From Dickeya aquatica (lineage in GTDB: Bacteria > Pseudomonadota > Gammaproteobacteria > Enterobacterales > Enterobacteriaceae): DNA of 64,000 bases. Position 1 is the stretch's first letter, and each line of letters opens with the position of its first letter. The notes under the pieces were generated by a model. The model was not told where the DNA came from. It made no database searches and saw only the letters and a program-made list of their open reading frames with translations. This document shows positions 1 through 10,352 of this stretch, one piece after another. Where the stretch lies: positions 868,001-932,000 of the forward strand of contig NZ_LT615367.1 in assembly GCF_900095885.1 (NCBI RefSeq), in the 5' to 3' direction. Made by a program: the position numbers and the translations under genes.

Positions 1-777
1 CCGGCCGGTTCGATAAAAGATCGCGCAGCGCTGTCGATGATAACCCAGGCGGAGCGACGCGCAGAGATAGCGCCGGGTGACAGACTGATTGAAGCCACCA
101 GCGGTAATACCGGCATTGCGCTGGCGATGGTTGCGGCAATGAAGGGCTATCGTTTACGCCTGCTGATGCCGGATAACATGAGCCTGGAGCGGCAGGCGGC
201 TATGCGGGCTTACGGGGCTGAGCTGGTGCTGGTCAGTCAGCAGCAGGGCATGGAGGGTGCGCGCGATCTGGCGGCATCCATGGCCGAAGCAGGTGAGGGG
301 AAATTGTTGGATCAGTTCAATAACCCCGATAACCCTCTGGCGCATTTCACCACGACCGGGCCGGAAATTTGGCGGCAGACCGGTGGACAAGTCAGCCATT
401 TTGTTTCTTGTATGGGCACCACTGGTACCATAACCGGCGTGAGCCGTTACCTGAAACACCAGAATCCAGCGGTGTATACCGTTGGTTTGCAGCCGCAGGC
501 CGGTAGCCAAATCCCCGGTATCCGGCGCTGGCAACCGGCCTACATGCCCGGTATTTTTCAGCCACAACTGGTTGACAGGATTATGGATATCTCACAGCAG
601 GACGCGGAAACCACGTTGCGGCAACTGGCGCGTGAGGAAGGGATATTTTGCGGTGTCAGCTCCGGTGGGGCCGTTGCCGGGGCGCTGCGTATCGCGGCGG
701 AGTTCCCCGGTAGTCGCGTGGTCACGGTGATATGTGACCGGGGCGATCGCTATCTGTCTACCGGGGTTTTTGGGTGA
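1..777 (+). CDS. cysM: Cysteine synthase B (CysM), 5'-truncated by window edge
   Basis: PLP-dependent O-acetylserine sulfhydrylase B, which makes cysteine (or S-sulfocysteine) from O-acetylserine and sulfide or thiosulfate in the cytoplasm. The reading frame is open from base 1, so the true start lies upstream; about 258 residues are visible against about 303 in E. coli. The first visible codons encode PAGSIKDR, which carries the Schiff-base lysine, followed by the phosphate-binding SGNTGIA and the CysM-typical GTTGTITGVSRY, IPGIRRW and CGVSSGGAVAG. The protein ends at STGVFG, slightly shorter than the E. coli C-terminus. It converges on macB with only 13 bp between the stops. An internal ATG at 37 is not the real start, because the PLP lysine lies upstream of it. 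Confidence 0.96.
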   Translation, partial: PAGSIKDRAALSMITQAERRAEIAPGDRLIEATSGNTGIALAMVAAMKGYRLRLLMPDNMSLERQAAMRAYGAELVLVSQQQGMEGARDLAASMAEAGEGKLLDQFNNPDNPLAHFTTTGPEIWRQTGGQVSHFVSCMGTTGTITGVSRYLKHQNPAVYTVGLQPQAGSQIPGIRRWQPAYMPGIFQPQLVDRIMDISQQDAETTLRQLAREEGIFCGVSSGGAVAGALRIAAEFPGSRVVTVICDRGDRYLSTGVFG

Positions 778-790
778 AGATGGGGCGGGA

Positions 791-2743
791 TTACTCCCGC
801 TCCAGCGCCTGAATCGGCTGCAAATGCGCCGCCCGACGGGCCGGGAAAAAACCGAAAATCACACCAATCAGGCTTGAGCAGATAAAGGCCACTATCACCG
901 AATCGGCCGAATAGATAAACGTCACCTCGCTCAGGTGGCTTGCCAGTGCGCCCGCCAGCAGTGACAGCCCCACGCCCAAGACACCACCGCACAGGCATAC
1001 CAATACCGCTTCTATCAAAAATTGTTGCAGGATGTCGCTGGTGCGTGCTCCCACCGCCATGCGAACACCAATCTCCCGGGTACGTTCTGTGACCGACACC
1101 AGCATGATATTCATCACCCCGATCCCGCCAACGATGAGCGAAATCAGCGCAATGGCTGAAACCAGCAACGTCATGGTGGCGGTGGTCTGGCGAATCGTCT
1201 GACGGATGCTGTCAGTGTTCATAATGAAAAAGTCTTTATTGCCGTGCTGGCGGGTCAGGATCTCGGTTATACCTTGTTCTGCAATGCCAAGGTCGATGTT
1301 GTCATTGACGCGTACCGTAATGCTGCGCAGATATGACTGGCCGACCATTCGCCGCATGACCGTGGTGTAAGGTAGCCACACATTGAGGTTTTCATCACTG
1401 CCAAAACCTGATTGCTTGCGCGTAGCGACGCCCACTATCCGGCAGGGGAGCGAGCCTGCAAAGATGACCTGGCCTATCGGGTCTTCACCGGGGGCAAACA
1501 GGGTGTCGCGGGTGTTTTGGTCAATCACCGCCTCTTGAGCGAGCGGTGCAACACGGTGTGGTGAGAAACCCAGCCCTTCATTCAGGGTGTACCCTCGCAC
1601 GCTAAAAAATTGCTCGCCAACGCCACTGACACTGGCTGAAACCGCCTTGTTGCGGTAGCGCAGGGTTACCGAGGTGGCAACCGTGGGGGTGACACTGTGG
1701 ATGTAGGGTTGCTGTGCAATCGGGAGTAAGTCGCTGGATCGCAGTGTTTGCACCGCAGCAGAGCGCATATCACCAAACGCTTTACCAGGAAAAATCTCCA
1801 GTGTGCTGGTACCCATCGCACTAATACTGTTGAGCACTTGCTGTTGTGAGCCTTGCCCTAACGCCACCACTGATACCACCGAGGCAATACCGATAATGAT
1901 GCCGAGCATGGTCAGAAAAGTGCGCATCCGGCGGGCATTCATGGCCCGCAGCGCCATCTTAAAAGCGCTCTGTAGCCGTTCGTAGCCCTGATACCGTGCG
2001 CTAACGGCGGGCTGATGTGTGCTGACCGGTCGCACCGTGGTGGCAGGCGCTGGGCTTACCGGGGTATCCGCCACGATGTGGCCATCATGAAGTTCGATAA
2101 TACGCCCGGCCACGCGTGCGATATTCATGTCGTGCGTGACGATAATCACCGTGTGTCCTTGCTGATGCAGTTCACGCAGAATGGACAATACCGCCTGACC
2201 ATTGGCGCTGTCGAGCGCGCCGGTCGGCTCGTCAGCCAAAATAACCTGCCCGCCGTTCATCAGTGCTCTGGCAATACTCACCCGCTGCTGCTGCCCGCCG
2301 GATAATTTACCCGGCGCATCATGCTGGCGCTCTGCCAGCCCCAGTCGCGCCAGTAGTGCGCTGGCGCGTTGCTGGCGCAGATGCCGGGGCTGACCGGCAT
2401 AAATCGCGGGCATGGCGACGTTATCGCCGACGTTCAGATCATTAAGTAAATGGTAACGCTGGAAGATAAAACCAAAGTGTTCGCGGCGTAGTGCGGCAAG
2501 CTTATCGTCATTGAGCGTCAACGTGGAGATACCGGCTACCTGATAATCCCCCTGTGTCGGTTTATCAAGACAGCCCAATATATTCATCAAGGTCGATTTT
2601 CCCGAACCGGAGGCCCCGACGATGGCCACCATTTCACCGGCATGAAGGGTCAAATTGATGTCATTGAGCACATCGGTGCGCTGCTGGCCGTTGAGAAAAC
2701 TGCGGTGCACCTGGTGCAGTACGAGTAACGGTGTGCTCATCAT
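791..2743 (-). CDS. macB: Macrolide/peptide export ABC protein MacB
   Basis: Inner-membrane ATPase/permease of a MacAB-TolC tripartite efflux pump. Residues 1 to about 230 are an ABC domain with Walker [10 protein letters not shown] (about residue 43), signature LSGGQQQR and Walker [14 protein letters not shown] first membrane helix ([15 protein letters not shown]), a large periplasmic domain and three C-terminal helices (FtsX-like fold) follow. At 650 aa it has the normal MacB length. The start abuts macA (macA stop at 2744), so the two are one operon, read away from the divergent two-component genes. The substrate cannot be read from the sequence; related pumps export macrolides, enterotoxin, lipopeptides or haem precursors. 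Confidence 0.95.
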   Translation of the reverse strand: MMSTPLLVLHQVHRSFLNGQQRTDVLNDINLTLHAGEMVAIVGASGSGKSTLMNILGCLDKPTQGDYQVAGISTLTLNDDKLAALRREHFGFIFQRYHLLNDLNVGDNVAMPAIYAGQPRHLRQQRASALLARLGLAERQHDAPGKLSGGQQQRVSIARALMNGGQVILADEPTGALDSANGQAVLSILRELHQQGHTVIIVTHDMNIARVAGRIIELHDGHIVADTPVSPAPATTVRPVSTHQPAVSARYQGYERLQSAFKMALRAMNARRMRTFLTMLGIIIGIASVVSVVALGQGSQQQVLNSISAMGTSTLEIFPGKAFGDMRSAAVQTLRSSDLLPIAQQPYIHSVTPTVATSVTLRYRNKAVSASVSGVGEQFFSVRGYTLNEGLGFSPHRVAPLAQEAVIDQNTRDTLFAPGEDPIGQVIFAGSLPCRIVGVATRKQSGFGSDENLNVWLPYTTVMRRMVGQSYLRSITVRVNDNIDLGIAEQGITEILTRQHGNKDFFIMNTDSIRQTIRQTTATMTLLVSAIALISLIVGGIGVMNIMLVSVTERTREIGVRMAVGARTSDILQQFLIEAVLVCLCGGVLGVGLSLLAGALASHLSEVTFIYSADSVIVAFICSSLIGVIFGFFPARRAAHLQPIQALERE

Positions 2744-3997
2744 TCACAACCCCATCGGTGGCGGCGGCAGGTTACGGTTACTGTTGCCTGCGCTGCTGCG
2801 CTGGCTTATGACCACCCGCTCCCCGGCAGAGATGCCGCTTGTCACCTGAATATAGGCGTTGTCGCTAATGCCAGTAATGACTTCGCGCGGTATCGGTGCC
2901 CCGCCTTCAGGTACTACCTGCACAAAGGTTTTCCCCTGACGGTACAGCAAGGCACTCACCGGCACCACCTGCGCGTGTTTCGCTTCTGACAACAGAATGT
3001 ACACCTGAGCGGTCATGGAGATACGCAGCCTCTCATCAGGGTTATCGACATCAAACAGGCCGTTGTAGTAGATGGCGCTCCCGGTCGTACTGCTGGAACT
3101 GCTATTACTGCTGGCTGAGCTGCTACTGCTGGTGCTGCTGTCGGTACTGAGGGATTCCGGTGCCGGTTTGATAGCGCGCAACACGCCCTGATAACGCGTA
3201 TGCGGGTCACCCAGAATGGTGAACCACACGGGCATACCGGTTTTGATATGAACGACATCGGCTTCCGATATTTTTGCTTCAACCGTCATGGTTTTCAGAT
3301 TGGCGACTTTGGCGATAGTCGGGGCACTTTGTACCGCGTTCACCGTCTGACCTTGCTCAACCGGTAGCGCCACAATCGTCCCGTCCATCGGTGAAACAAT
3401 GTGGGTGTAGCCAAGGTTGACCTGTGCGGTGTTGACGGCAATGCTGGCCCGCACTATCTGGGCATCAAGGGCGACGACATCGGCTTGCGTGGCCTCCAGT
3501 GTGGATTTGGCACTGTCATAATCGGCCTGAATACCGAGTCCTTTTTGCTGCAAGATCTGCTGACGTTGCCAGTTACGCCGATCATTGCGCAAGGTTGCCA
3601 GCCGCGAGGCCCGCTGCGCCTGAATATTCTCCAGGGCGGCGTTGCTGTCACGCAGCGCATTTTGTTGGGTCATGTCGTCGATTTCAGCCAGTAGCTGGCC
3701 TTTTTTAACTGCGTCACCCAGTGACACTCGCAGGGTTTTTATCTGCCCGGAAACCTGAGCCCCGACACTGACCAGCTTTTGTGCCGTCACCGTGCCATCT
3801 GCCAGCACCGTTTGCTGGAGGTCACGGATATCAACCGGGGCGGTGATATAGTCAGGGGGCGGAGCTGCGCGAAACCGGGGAAGCAGCATATACAGGGTGG
3901 CGGCCACAAAGCCAGCCAACACCCACCAGCGCAGGGAGCGGGAGAATCGTCTTGTCAAAACAGCAGCGTCCTTGTCTGAATAAACACATCGCACCAC
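2744..3997 (-). CDS. macA: MacA periplasmic adaptor protein
   Basis: Membrane-fusion protein that links MacB to an outer-membrane TolC channel. It has an N-terminal membrane anchor (WWVLAGFVAATLYML), a biotinyl-lipoyl half motif (VSVGAQVSGQI), a long alpha-hairpin (about residues 110-200) and a C-terminal beta-barrel/MP domain. The start is uncertain: GTG at 3997 gives 417 aa, but TTG at 3958 has a better ribosome-binding site (AAGGA) and yields MTRRFSRS directly before the membrane helix. Unusual is a serine-rich, low-complexity run of about 25 residues (coded by 3060-3150), where E. coli MacA has only a short loop. First gene of macA-macB. Confidence 0.93.
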   Translation of the reverse strand: MVRCVYSDKDAAVLTRRFSRSLRWWVLAGFVAATLYMLLPRFRAAPPPDYITAPVDIRDLQQTVLADGTVTAQKLVSVGAQVSGQIKTLRVSLGDAVKKGQLLAEIDDMTQQNALRDSNAALENIQAQRASRLATLRNDRRNWQRQQILQQKGLGIQADYDSAKSTLEATQADVVALDAQIVRASIAVNTAQVNLGYTHIVSPMDGTIVALPVEQGQTVNAVQSAPTIAKVANLKTMTVEAKISEADVVHIKTGMPVWFTILGDPHTRYQGVLRAIKPAPESLSTDSSTSSSSSASSNSSSSSTTGSAIYYNGLFDVDNPDERLRISMTAQVYILLSEAKHAQVVPVSALLYRQGKTFVQVVPEGGAPIPREVITGISDNAYIQVTSGISAGERVVISQRSSAGNSNRNLPPPPMGL

Positions 3998-4121
3998 GAA
4001 ATAACGCCACTGACAGCCTCATCGGCATCGATTGATGCGTGCGCGATGCAATGGCGTGGGCTACTTCGCATAATTTACCCGGCCTGATATCACAAAGGGG
4101 TTATGTTTTGTGCAGTGAAAG

Positions 4122-4137
4122 GTAAGGATTCCGTAAA
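4122..4137 (+). promoter_or_regulatory. Candidate CpxR/OmpR-family direct-repeat operator
   Basis: GTAAG (4122-4126) and GTAAA (4133-4137) are spaced 11 bp apart, like the tandem GTAAA-type repeats bound by CpxR-like regulators. They lie in the macA/response-regulator divergent intergenic region (3998-4202), where an operator for this regulator would be expected. The link is inference from position and motif only. Confidence 0.35.
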
Positions 4138-4202
4138 TGGGGCTGCGCATATTGCGACCAGCCCTGACAATAGGGGCGGTAACAATGTATGGGAATAAAT
4201 GC

Positions 4203-4883
4203 ATGAAGATTTTACTGGTAGATGATGATGCCGAACTGGGACACATGCTGTGTGAATACCTGACAGCAGAGGGGTTTAGCACATCACAGGTGATGACCGG
4301 CAAAGAAGGGGTGGCGGGGGCGCTCTCTGAACAGTACACCGCGATGATTCTGGATATTATGCTACCGGATATGAGCGGCATTGATGTGTTGCGGCAGATA
4401 CGCCGCAACTGCTCGATTCCCGTCATCATGCTGACCGCTAAAGGGGATAATATCGACAGGGTTATCGGGCTGGAAATGGGGGCCGATGATTATGTTCCCA
4501 AACCGTGTTACCCACGCGAACTGGTCGCACGTTTACGTGCGGTGCTACGTCGTTATGAAGATAAACCGGAAAAGGCAGAAGAAACCGGCACGGTGAGTTA
4601 TGGCGATCTGGTGGTTTGCCCGTCAACCCGTAGCAGTGAATGGCGCGGTAAGGCTTTTGATCTGACCGCATCAGAGTTTAACTTGCTGGAGTTGTTGATG
4701 CGATCATCCGAGCGGGTCGTCACTAAAGATGAGCTATCAGAGAAGTGCCTGGGCCGCCGCCGTGAAGCGTATGATCGCAGTGTGGACGTCCACATCAGTA
4801 ATATTCGCCAGAAGCTGGCTGCGCTTGATGGCTGTAACCTGGCTATCGAGACGGTGCGCAGCGTCGGATACCGGATCCGCTAA
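4203..4883 (+). CDS. OmpR-family response regulator (CpxR-like)
   Basis: DNA-binding response regulator of 226 aa. The receiver domain begins MKILLVDDDAELG, with the phosphoacceptor Asp in ILDIMLPDMSG, the Thr/Ser in VIMLTAKGD and the Lys in YVPKPCYPREL. The winged-helix output domain covers about residues 130-226 (FDLTASEFNLLELLM, DRSVDVHISNIRQKL, VGYRIR). I chose the ATG at 4203 because the receiver fold starts there; in-frame codons upstream (from 4137) add residues with no homology. The gene is followed after 2 bp by the sensor kinase and is divergent from macAB, so it probably controls that pump. It resembles CpxR/RstA in sequence, but E. coli places cpxRA elsewhere, so I give no symbol. 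Confidence 0.92.
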   Translation: MKILLVDDDAELGHMLCEYLTAEGFSTSQVMTGKEGVAGALSEQYTAMILDIMLPDMSGIDVLRQIRRNCSIPVIMLTAKGDNIDRVIGLEMGADDYVPKPCYPRELVARLRAVLRRYEDKPEKAEETGTVSYGDLVVCPSTRSSEWRGKAFDLTASEFNLLELLMRSSERVVTKDELSEKCLGRRREAYDRSVDVHISNIRQKLAALDGCNLAIETVRSVGYRIR

Positions 4884-4885
4884 TC

Positions 4886-6295
4886 ATGCACGGTCGGTTG
4901 TTCTGGAAAGTGCTGATCGGTCTGTGGCTGACGTTTTTTGTCATTTCACAACTGCTGTGGGTTGGCTTCTCGCTGTATGGCGGGCGTAACGATCCGCCTG
5001 AATTCCGTTTGGGAAAACATACCATTTCGCTGCAAATGGCGCTGGCAACACAGGCGTTGCGTCAAGGGGGGATGGCGGAGCTTGGGCGGACGCTGTCAAC
5101 CTGGCCCCAAAGCGAGCAGGGCTATATCAACGTGGCCATTATCGGAGATAACGAGGATATCAGCGGCTCTGATACGCGGTTACCGCCCCCGGATACACCT
5201 GACAGGCCCGTCTTCGGCCCGCCGGAATTTGGCCCGCTGGCGGGAGAGAGGGAGCGCCCGGCGTGGCATCATGAAGCGGTGCAACAGGTGGTGGAAGGGC
5301 CTGATGGGCAGCGTTACCGCGTCAGCTTTAATACCGCTCGCTGGCGGCAGGATCTGATGCCGGACAATAACCGCCCCGGCCAGATACCGTTTTTTTTGCA
5401 TCTGCCACCGCCGACAGTCTGGATTGGCGGGCTGGGGGGGTTGTTGTTTAGCGCCATGCTGGCCTGGAATCTGGCGCGTCCGTTAAGCCAGCTACGTGCT
5501 GGTTTCGAGCAGGTGTCTCGCGGCGATTTAGCCGTGCGCATCTACCCGGCAATGCGCCGCCGTCACGATGAAATTGCAGATGTCGCCCGTGATTTTGACG
5601 CCATGGTGGAGCGCCTCGCGGTGCTGGTTGGTGCGCGTGAGCAACTGCTGCATGACGTGTCACATGAGCTGCGATCGCCGCTGGCGCGTTTGCAACTGGC
5701 GATCGGGCTGGCGCGTCAAAACCCGGATAACGTTGAAAGTGCACTTCAGCGCATGGAGCGTGAAGCACAACGTATGGACAAGATGATCGGTGAAGTGCTG
5801 ACGTTATCACGCGCCGAAAATCATGCGCTGAATAACGAAGAGTATTTCGATCTGCTCGGTCTGGTTAATGCCGTGGTCAACGATGCCCGCTATGAAGCAC
5901 AGGTGCCGGGTGTGGAGATCGATCTCAATAGCGGGGGATTTGATGATTATACCGTTAAAGGCTCCGCAGAGCTGATGCGTCACGCACTGGACAACATTAT
6001 TCGCAATGCCCTGCGGTTTTCCTCTCGCGGTCAGCAGGTTCTGGTGTCGCTGTCACGGGATGAAAAAGAGTGGTGCATTGGCGTTGCTGATAGCGGGCCG
6101 GGCGTGGAAGCCAGCAAATTGTCGAGTATTTTTGACCCCTTTATGCGGATTGATTCGCCCAAAAGTGGCAAAGGTTATGGGCTGGGTCTTGCGATAGCGC
6201 GTAAAGCGGTGTCGGCACACGGTGGGCGTATTGAAGCAGAAAACCGCACTCAGGGTGGGTTACTTATTCGCCTTTGCATTCCGCGCTGGCAATAA
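4886..6295 (+). CDS. Sensor histidine kinase partner (CpxA-like)
   Basis: Membrane sensor kinase of 469 aa. It has an N-terminal helix (LIGLWLTFFVISQLLWVGF), a periplasmic domain of roughly 135 residues rich in Pro and acidic residues, a second helix (WIGGLGGLLFSAMLAW) and a HAMP domain (ARPLSQLRAGFEQVSRGD). The H-box is HDVSHELRSPLAR and the N-box HALDNIIRNALRFS. The D-box DSGPGV and G-box GKGYGLGLAIARK complete the catalytic domain. It is translated 2 bp after the response regulator. The periplasmic domain is the likely signal input (envelope or drug stress), but its ligand is unknown. Confidence 0.92.
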   Translation: MHGRLFWKVLIGLWLTFFVISQLLWVGFSLYGGRNDPPEFRLGKHTISLQMALATQALRQGGMAELGRTLSTWPQSEQGYINVAIIGDNEDISGSDTRLPPPDTPDRPVFGPPEFGPLAGERERPAWHHEAVQQVVEGPDGQRYRVSFNTARWRQDLMPDNNRPGQIPFFLHLPPPTVWIGGLGGLLFSAMLAWNLARPLSQLRAGFEQVSRGDLAVRIYPAMRRRHDEIADVARDFDAMVERLAVLVGAREQLLHDVSHELRSPLARLQLAIGLARQNPDNVESALQRMEREAQRMDKMIGEVLTLSRAENHALNNEEYFDLLGLVNAVVNDARYEAQVPGVEIDLNSGGFDDYTVKGSAELMRHALDNIIRNALRFSSRGQQVLVSLSRDEKEWCIGVADSGPGVEASKLSSIFDPFMRIDSPKSGKGYGLGLAIARKAVSAHGGRIEAENRTQGGLLIRLCIPRWQ

Positions 6296-6350
6296 GTACA
6301 CGGCGGGACGGATAGAAATACAGAAATAAAGCGGGTGAGTAAACGCACAA

Positions 6351-6380
6351 TAAAAAACGGTGCCAGTGGGCACCGTTTTC
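6351..6380 (-). terminator. Intrinsic terminator downstream of crr (bidirectional)
   Basis: A perfect stem AACGGTGCC/GGCACCGTT with loop AGTG, flanked by an A-run on the left and T-run on the right. It serves crr on the minus strand and probably the sensor kinase operon on the plus strand. Confidence 0.85.
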
Positions 6381-6400
6381 GTTGTCAGCTAACGTGGGGC

Positions 6401-6910
6401 TTATTTCTTGATGCGGATAACCGGGGTTTCACCCACGACAACCACACCCGTCAGCTTGGTCAATTCTTTGATTTCATCCATGTTGGAGATGACCACTGGC
6501 GTCAGCGTAGATTTGGCTTTTTCTTCCAGCAACGCCAGATCAAACTCGATCACCACGTCGCCTTTTTTCACGCGCTGCCCTTCTTCTGCAATGCGTTTAA
6601 AGCCTTCGCCTTTCAGCTCAACGGTATCAATACCGAAGTGCACAAAAAGCTCAATACCACTGTCTGATTCAATGGAAAAAGCATGGTTGGTTTCGAAGAT
6701 TTTACCGATGGTGCCATCGACCGGTGCCACCATTTTGTTACCGCTTGGTTTGATGGCGATACCGTCACCCACGATTTTCTCTGCGAATACCACATCAGGT
6801 ACGTCTTCGATGTTGACGATTTCACCGGATAACGGGGCAATGATTTCGATGCTGCCGGTTTCTTTCTTATCGTCAGAAACCAGAGATTTCAGTTTATCGA
6901 ACAAACCCAT
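6401..6910 (-). CDS. crr: PTS glucose-specific EIIA (EIIA-Glc)
   Basis: Cytoplasmic phosphocarrier that passes phosphate from HPr to glucose-type EIIBC permeases and regulates adenylate cyclase and non-PTS permeases (inducer exclusion). The 169-aa length and sequence match the E. coli protein closely ([19 protein letters not shown] start). The active His lies in [13 protein letters not shown] (residue 91 counting Met) and the auxiliary His in ETNHAFSI (residue 76). It is the last gene of ptsH-ptsI-crr, 41 bp after ptsI, and ends before a strong bidirectional terminator. Confidence 0.98.
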   Translation of the reverse strand: MGLFDKLKSLVSDDKKETGSIEIIAPLSGEIVNIEDVPDVVFAEKIVGDGIAIKPSGNKMVAPVDGTIGKIFETNHAFSIESDSGIELFVHFGIDTVELKGEGFKRIAEEGQRVKKGDVVIEFDLALLEEKAKSTLTPVVISNMDEIKELTKLTGVVVVGETPVIRIKK

Positions 6911-6951
6911 GATTTTCTCCTAAGCATTAATATTGGGTCAGCACAGCGGTA

Positions 6952-8679
6952 TCAGCAAAGCGTCTTTTCTTTAATGAACCGGCTTACCAGACTGCTTAAC
7001 TCTTCTGCCGTCGGCTGGGCTAATGCCTGCTCCGCCAGCGCTTTCGCATCTTCGTAATTGGCATTACGAATAATTTTTTTAATGCGAGGAATCGAGATGG
7101 CACTCATGCTGAACTCATCCAGACCCATCCCCAGCAGCAGTAGTGTAGCACGTTCGTCACCCGCGAGCTCGCCGCACATCCCTGTCCATTTACCTTCGGC
7201 GTGTGATGCGTCAATCACCTGTTTAATCAGGGTTAACACGGCCGGAGACATGGGGTTATAGAGATGAGAAATCAGCTCGTTCCCGCGATCTACTGCCAGA
7301 GTATACTGGGTTAAGTCATTTGTCCCAATACTAAAGAAGTCAACTTCCTTCGCCAGATGATGGGCGATAGCCGCCGCCGCAGGCGTTTCTACCATGACAC
7401 CGACTTCAATCGTCTCATCAAAGGCTTTACCTTCTGCACGCAGCTGTGCTTTCAGCATTTCCAGCTCTGCTTTCAGCGTACGCACTTCTTCAACCGAAAT
7501 GATCATCGGGAACATGATGCGCAGTTTACCAAACGCAGAGGCGCGTAAAATCGCACGTAACTGGGCATGCAAAATTTCTTTACGATCAAGACAGATACGG
7601 ATCGCACGCCAGCCGAGGAACGGGTTTTCTTCTTTCGGCAGGTTCATGTACGGCAGGTCTTTATCACCACCGATATCCATGGTACGGACGATAACAGCCT
7701 GAGCCCCTACCGCTTCAGCTACCGCTTTGTATGCCTGGAACTGTTCGTCTTCAGTCGGCAGAGCGTCGCGATCCATAAACAGGAATTCGGTACGGTACAG
7801 GCCAACACCTTCGGCACCATTACGCTCAGCACCCGCGACGTCACGCACGGTACCAATGTTGGCACAGACTTCAACTTCGTGACCATCCAGCGTGATGGCT
7901 GGCAGATCTTTGAGTTTGGTCAGTTCGTGTTTTTCGGTGTTGTACTGCTCCTGAATGGCCTTGAGCTGGTCAATGGTGGCCAAATCCGGGTTTTGATAAA
8001 TGGTGTTATTAACGCCATCCAGAATCAGGTAATCGCCGTTCTGAATTTTCTGGGTTGCATCGGTGGTGCCGACAATCGCCGGTAACTCCAGCGAGCGCGC
8101 CATAATCGAGGTATGGGACGTCCGGCCACCGATGTCGGTAATGAAGCCCAGCACTTTGTTCAGGTTTAACTGTGCGGTTTCAGACGGCGTTAAATCTTTG
8201 GCGATCAGGATAACCTCGTCCTGAATATCACCCAGATCGACAATATGCATGCCCAGTATGTTTTTCAGCAGGCGCTTGCCGATATCGCGCATGTCTGCTG
8301 CGCGCTCTTTCAGGTACTCGTCATCCAGTTCTTCCAGCGCTTTCGCCTGGGTTTCGATAACGGAAAACGCCGCTGCATCGGCTGATGCATGGTCGTCTTT
8401 AATCAGGGAGATGATTTCCTGCTCGAATTCTTCATCTTCAAGCAGCATGATGTGCCCTTCGAAGATGGCTTCTTTTTCTGGCCCTAGCGTTTCAGCGGCT
8501 TTTTTCTTGATAACTTCCAACTGCTGAGCGGCTTTTGTCCGCCCGCTCAGGAAACGTTCGATTTCCGCGTTGACCTGATCCGCAGAGATTTTTTTCCGGT
8601 TGAGGACAATCTCATCATCTTTCAGTAACAGCGCCTTACCAAAAGCAATTCCCGGTGATACCAATATGCCTGAAATCAT
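6952..8679 (-). CDS. ptsI: PTS enzyme I
   Basis: Phosphoenolpyruvate-protein phosphotransferase, the first step of the PTS, which transfers phosphate from PEP to HPr. At 575 aa it has the standard length. The phosphorylated His189 sits in [13 protein letters not shown]. The C-terminal PEP-binding TIM barrel carries [23 protein letters not shown]-type [20 protein letters not shown] and the catalytic Cys in [11 protein letters not shown]. Middle gene of ptsH-ptsI-crr, starting 45 bp after ptsH. Confidence 0.98.
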   Translation of the reverse strand: MISGILVSPGIAFGKALLLKDDEIVLNRKKISADQVNAEIERFLSGRTKAAQQLEVIKKKAAETLGPEKEAIFEGHIMLLEDEEFEQEIISLIKDDHASADAAAFSVIETQAKALEELDDEYLKERAADMRDIGKRLLKNILGMHIVDLGDIQDEVILIAKDLTPSETAQLNLNKVLGFITDIGGRTSHTSIMARSLELPAIVGTTDATQKIQNGDYLILDGVNNTIYQNPDLATIDQLKAIQEQYNTEKHELTKLKDLPAITLDGHEVEVCANIGTVRDVAGAERNGAEGVGLYRTEFLFMDRDALPTEDEQFQAYKAVAEAVGAQAVIVRTMDIGGDKDLPYMNLPKEENPFLGWRAIRICLDRKEILHAQLRAILRASAFGKLRIMFPMIISVEEVRTLKAELEMLKAQLRAEGKAFDETIEVGVMVETPAAAAIAHHLAKEVDFFSIGTNDLTQYTLAVDRGNELISHLYNPMSPAVLTLIKQVIDASHAEGKWTGMCGELAGDERATLLLLGMGLDEFSMSAISIPRIKKIIRNANYEDAKALAEQALAQPTAEELSSLVSRFIKEKTLC

Positions 8680-8724
8680 AACCCTACCTTACTTGATTCT
8701 GATATTCACAAAGAGAGCGGGCTG

Positions 8725-8982
8725 TTATTCAAGCTCAGCCATCAGTTTGACCAGGTGCTCAACGGCTTGCTGCGCGTCTTCACCTTCCGCGGAAATCGTC
8801 ACAACAGTACCCTGAGTCAGGCCGAGTGTCTGCAATTTAAACAGGCTCTTGGCGCTGGCGCTTTTGCCGTTAGAGGTCACGGTAATTTCAGCGGTAAATC
8901 CTTTGGCTTCTTTGACGAACTGGGCGGCGGGACGGGTATGCAGACCATTTGGTGCGGTAATCGTAACGTCTTGCTTAAACAT
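8725..8982 (-). CDS. ptsH: PTS phosphocarrier HPr
   Basis: Small cytoplasmic phosphocarrier (85 aa) that relays phosphate from enzyme I to sugar-specific EIIA domains. His15 lies in [13 protein letters not shown] and Ser46 in [13 protein letters not shown]. The start has a purine-rich Shine-Dalgarno (GGGGAAAAAAG). First gene of the pts operon; the 5' region holds a long inverted repeat listed separately. Confidence 0.98.
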   Translation of the reverse strand: MFKQDVTITAPNGLHTRPAAQFVKEAKGFTAEITVTSNGKSASAKSLFKLQTLGLTQGTVVTISAEGEDAQQAVEHLVKLMAELE

Positions 8983-9025
8983 TCTTTTTTCCCCAACTTA
9001 TTTGGATTGAATTCATGTTGTGGAA

Positions 9026-9055
9026 CTAAAGTTTAGTGTAGGAACCGAACTTTAG
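9026..9055 (-). promoter_or_regulatory. Inverted repeat in the ptsH leader/promoter region
   Basis: CTAAAGTT (9026-9033) and AACTTTAG (9048-9055) form a perfect 8-bp inverted repeat separated by 14 bp, 44-73 bp upstream of the ptsH start. It could be an operator or a leader hairpin. The rest of the 400-bp ptsH-cysK gap shows no other gene I can support. Confidence 0.4.
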
Positions 9056-9324
9056 CCTGTTTGGTTGCCCTGGCAGCATCAGAGCAGGCCGGGATGCGGT
9101 GAAGGGAAAACGCAGGGTTTACCCTTGCCAAATACCGCTATAGTGCCCCAAGCCGTTGTCAGACAGGTGATGAAGCATCCGGCCGTGAGCTTCATGCCGC
9201 TGGTCTGTTGTGCGCCGGGGTGCCGACGGGTATTAATTTCACGCATCAAAATAATTGTTCGGTTAAATACTAAACCTGACCGTGAAAAGCAATCTGTCAG
9301 TAGCAGAAAGTTTGAACTCGGCCA

Positions 9325-9354
9325 CAAAAAAGCACCCCGCAGGGTGCTTTTTTT
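9325..9354 (-). terminator. Intrinsic terminator downstream of cysK
   Basis: Stem AGCACCC/GGGTGCT with loop CGCA, A-run before and T-run after, so it can work in both directions. It lies about 30 bp past the cysK stop on the minus strand, separating cysK from the ptsH promoter. Confidence 0.85.
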
Positions 9355-9383
9355 AGTTTTTAATTACCGCTATCGGCAAGCCG

Positions 9384-10352
9384 CTATTGTTGCAGCTCCT
9401 GCTCGGTAAACAGATCGGCAAACAGCGCAGTGCTCAGGTAGCGCTCGCCAGAAGAGGGCAGGACAACCACGATAGTCTTATTGGCAAACTGCTCTTCTTT
9501 AAGCAGGTTAAGGGCGGCTGCTACTGCTGCACCGGAGGAAATCCCGGCCAGAATCCCTTCTTCTTCCATCAGACGACGGGCGGTTGAAATGGCATCATCG
9601 TTACTGATGCGCTCGACGCGGTCAACCAGGGTGAGATCAAGGTTAGCCGGAATAAAACCTGCGCCGATCCCCTGGATTTTATGCGGGCCGGGTTTGATTT
9701 CTTCGCCAGCCAGCGCCTGGGTAATGACCGGGGAGTCAACGGGTTCGACCGCCACGGAGGTGATGGCTTTGCCCTTGGTGTTTTTGATATAGCGGCTGAC
9801 ACCGGTCAGCGTGCCGCCGGTACCCACACCAGCGATAAAGACGTCAACGTCACCATCGGTATCTTCCCAGATTTCCGGGCCAGTGGTTTTTTCGTGGATT
9901 TCCGGGTTAGCCGGATTGCTGAATTGCTGGAGCAGCAGATAACGCTGCGGGTCGCCGGCCACAATCTCTTCTGCTTTGGCGATGGCACCTTTCATGCCTT
10001 TGGCACCTTCAGTCAACACCAGATTCGCGCCCAGCGCCTTGAGCAGTTTACGACGCTCCAGACTCATGGTTTCAGGCATGGTGAGCGTCAGTTTGTACCC
10101 GCGAGCCGCGGCGACATATGCCAGGGCGATACCGGTATTTCCGCTGGTCGGTTCTACGAGCTCAACGCCGGGCTTCAGCACGCCACGTTTCTCGGCATCC
10201 CAAATTAGGTTGGCACCGATACGGCATTTTACGCTGAAGCTCGGGTTACGCGACTCGACCTTGGCCAAAATACGCCCGTTACCGATGCGATTGAGACGAA
10301 CCAGCGGCGTGTGGCCGATAGTGAAAGAATTATCTTCGTAGATCTTGCTCAT
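9384..10352 (-). CDS. cysK: Cysteine synthase A
   Basis: O-acetylserine (thiol)-lyase A, the major enzyme for sulfide incorporation into cysteine; PLP-dependent and cytoplasmic. At 322 aa it has E. coli length. The PLP lysine is in [13 protein letters not shown], the phosphate loop in [12 protein letters not shown], and further motifs are [16 protein letters not shown] and [10 protein letters not shown]. It is the paralogue of the truncated cysM at the window start. It lies upstream of and in line with ptsH, as in E. coli, and has its own terminator. Confidence 0.98.
   Translation of the reverse strand: MSKIYEDNSFTIGHTPLVRLNRIGNGRILAKVESRNPSFSVKCRIGANLIWDAEKRGVLKPGVELVEPTSGNTGIALAYVAAARGYKLTLTMPETMSLERRKLLKALGANLVLTEGAKGMKGAIAKAEEIVAGDPQRYLLLQQFSNPANPEIHEKTTGPEIWEDTDGDVDVFIAGVGTGGTLTGVSRYIKNTKGKAITSVAVEPVDSPVITQALAGEEIKPGPHKIQGIGAGFIPANLDLTLVDRVERISNDDAISTARRLMEEEGILAGISSGAAVAAALNLLKEEQFANKTIVVVLPSSGERYLSTALFADLFTEQELQQ

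Noticed and set aside
37..777. ATG at 37 as the start of CysM
   Set aside because: The frame is open to base 1 and the PLP lysine motif lies upstream of this ATG, so the gene is cut by the window edge.
9079..9327. 82-codon open frame in the ptsH-cysK gap (minus strand)
   Set aside because: No family resemblance, and the gap holds regulatory elements of two flanking genes.
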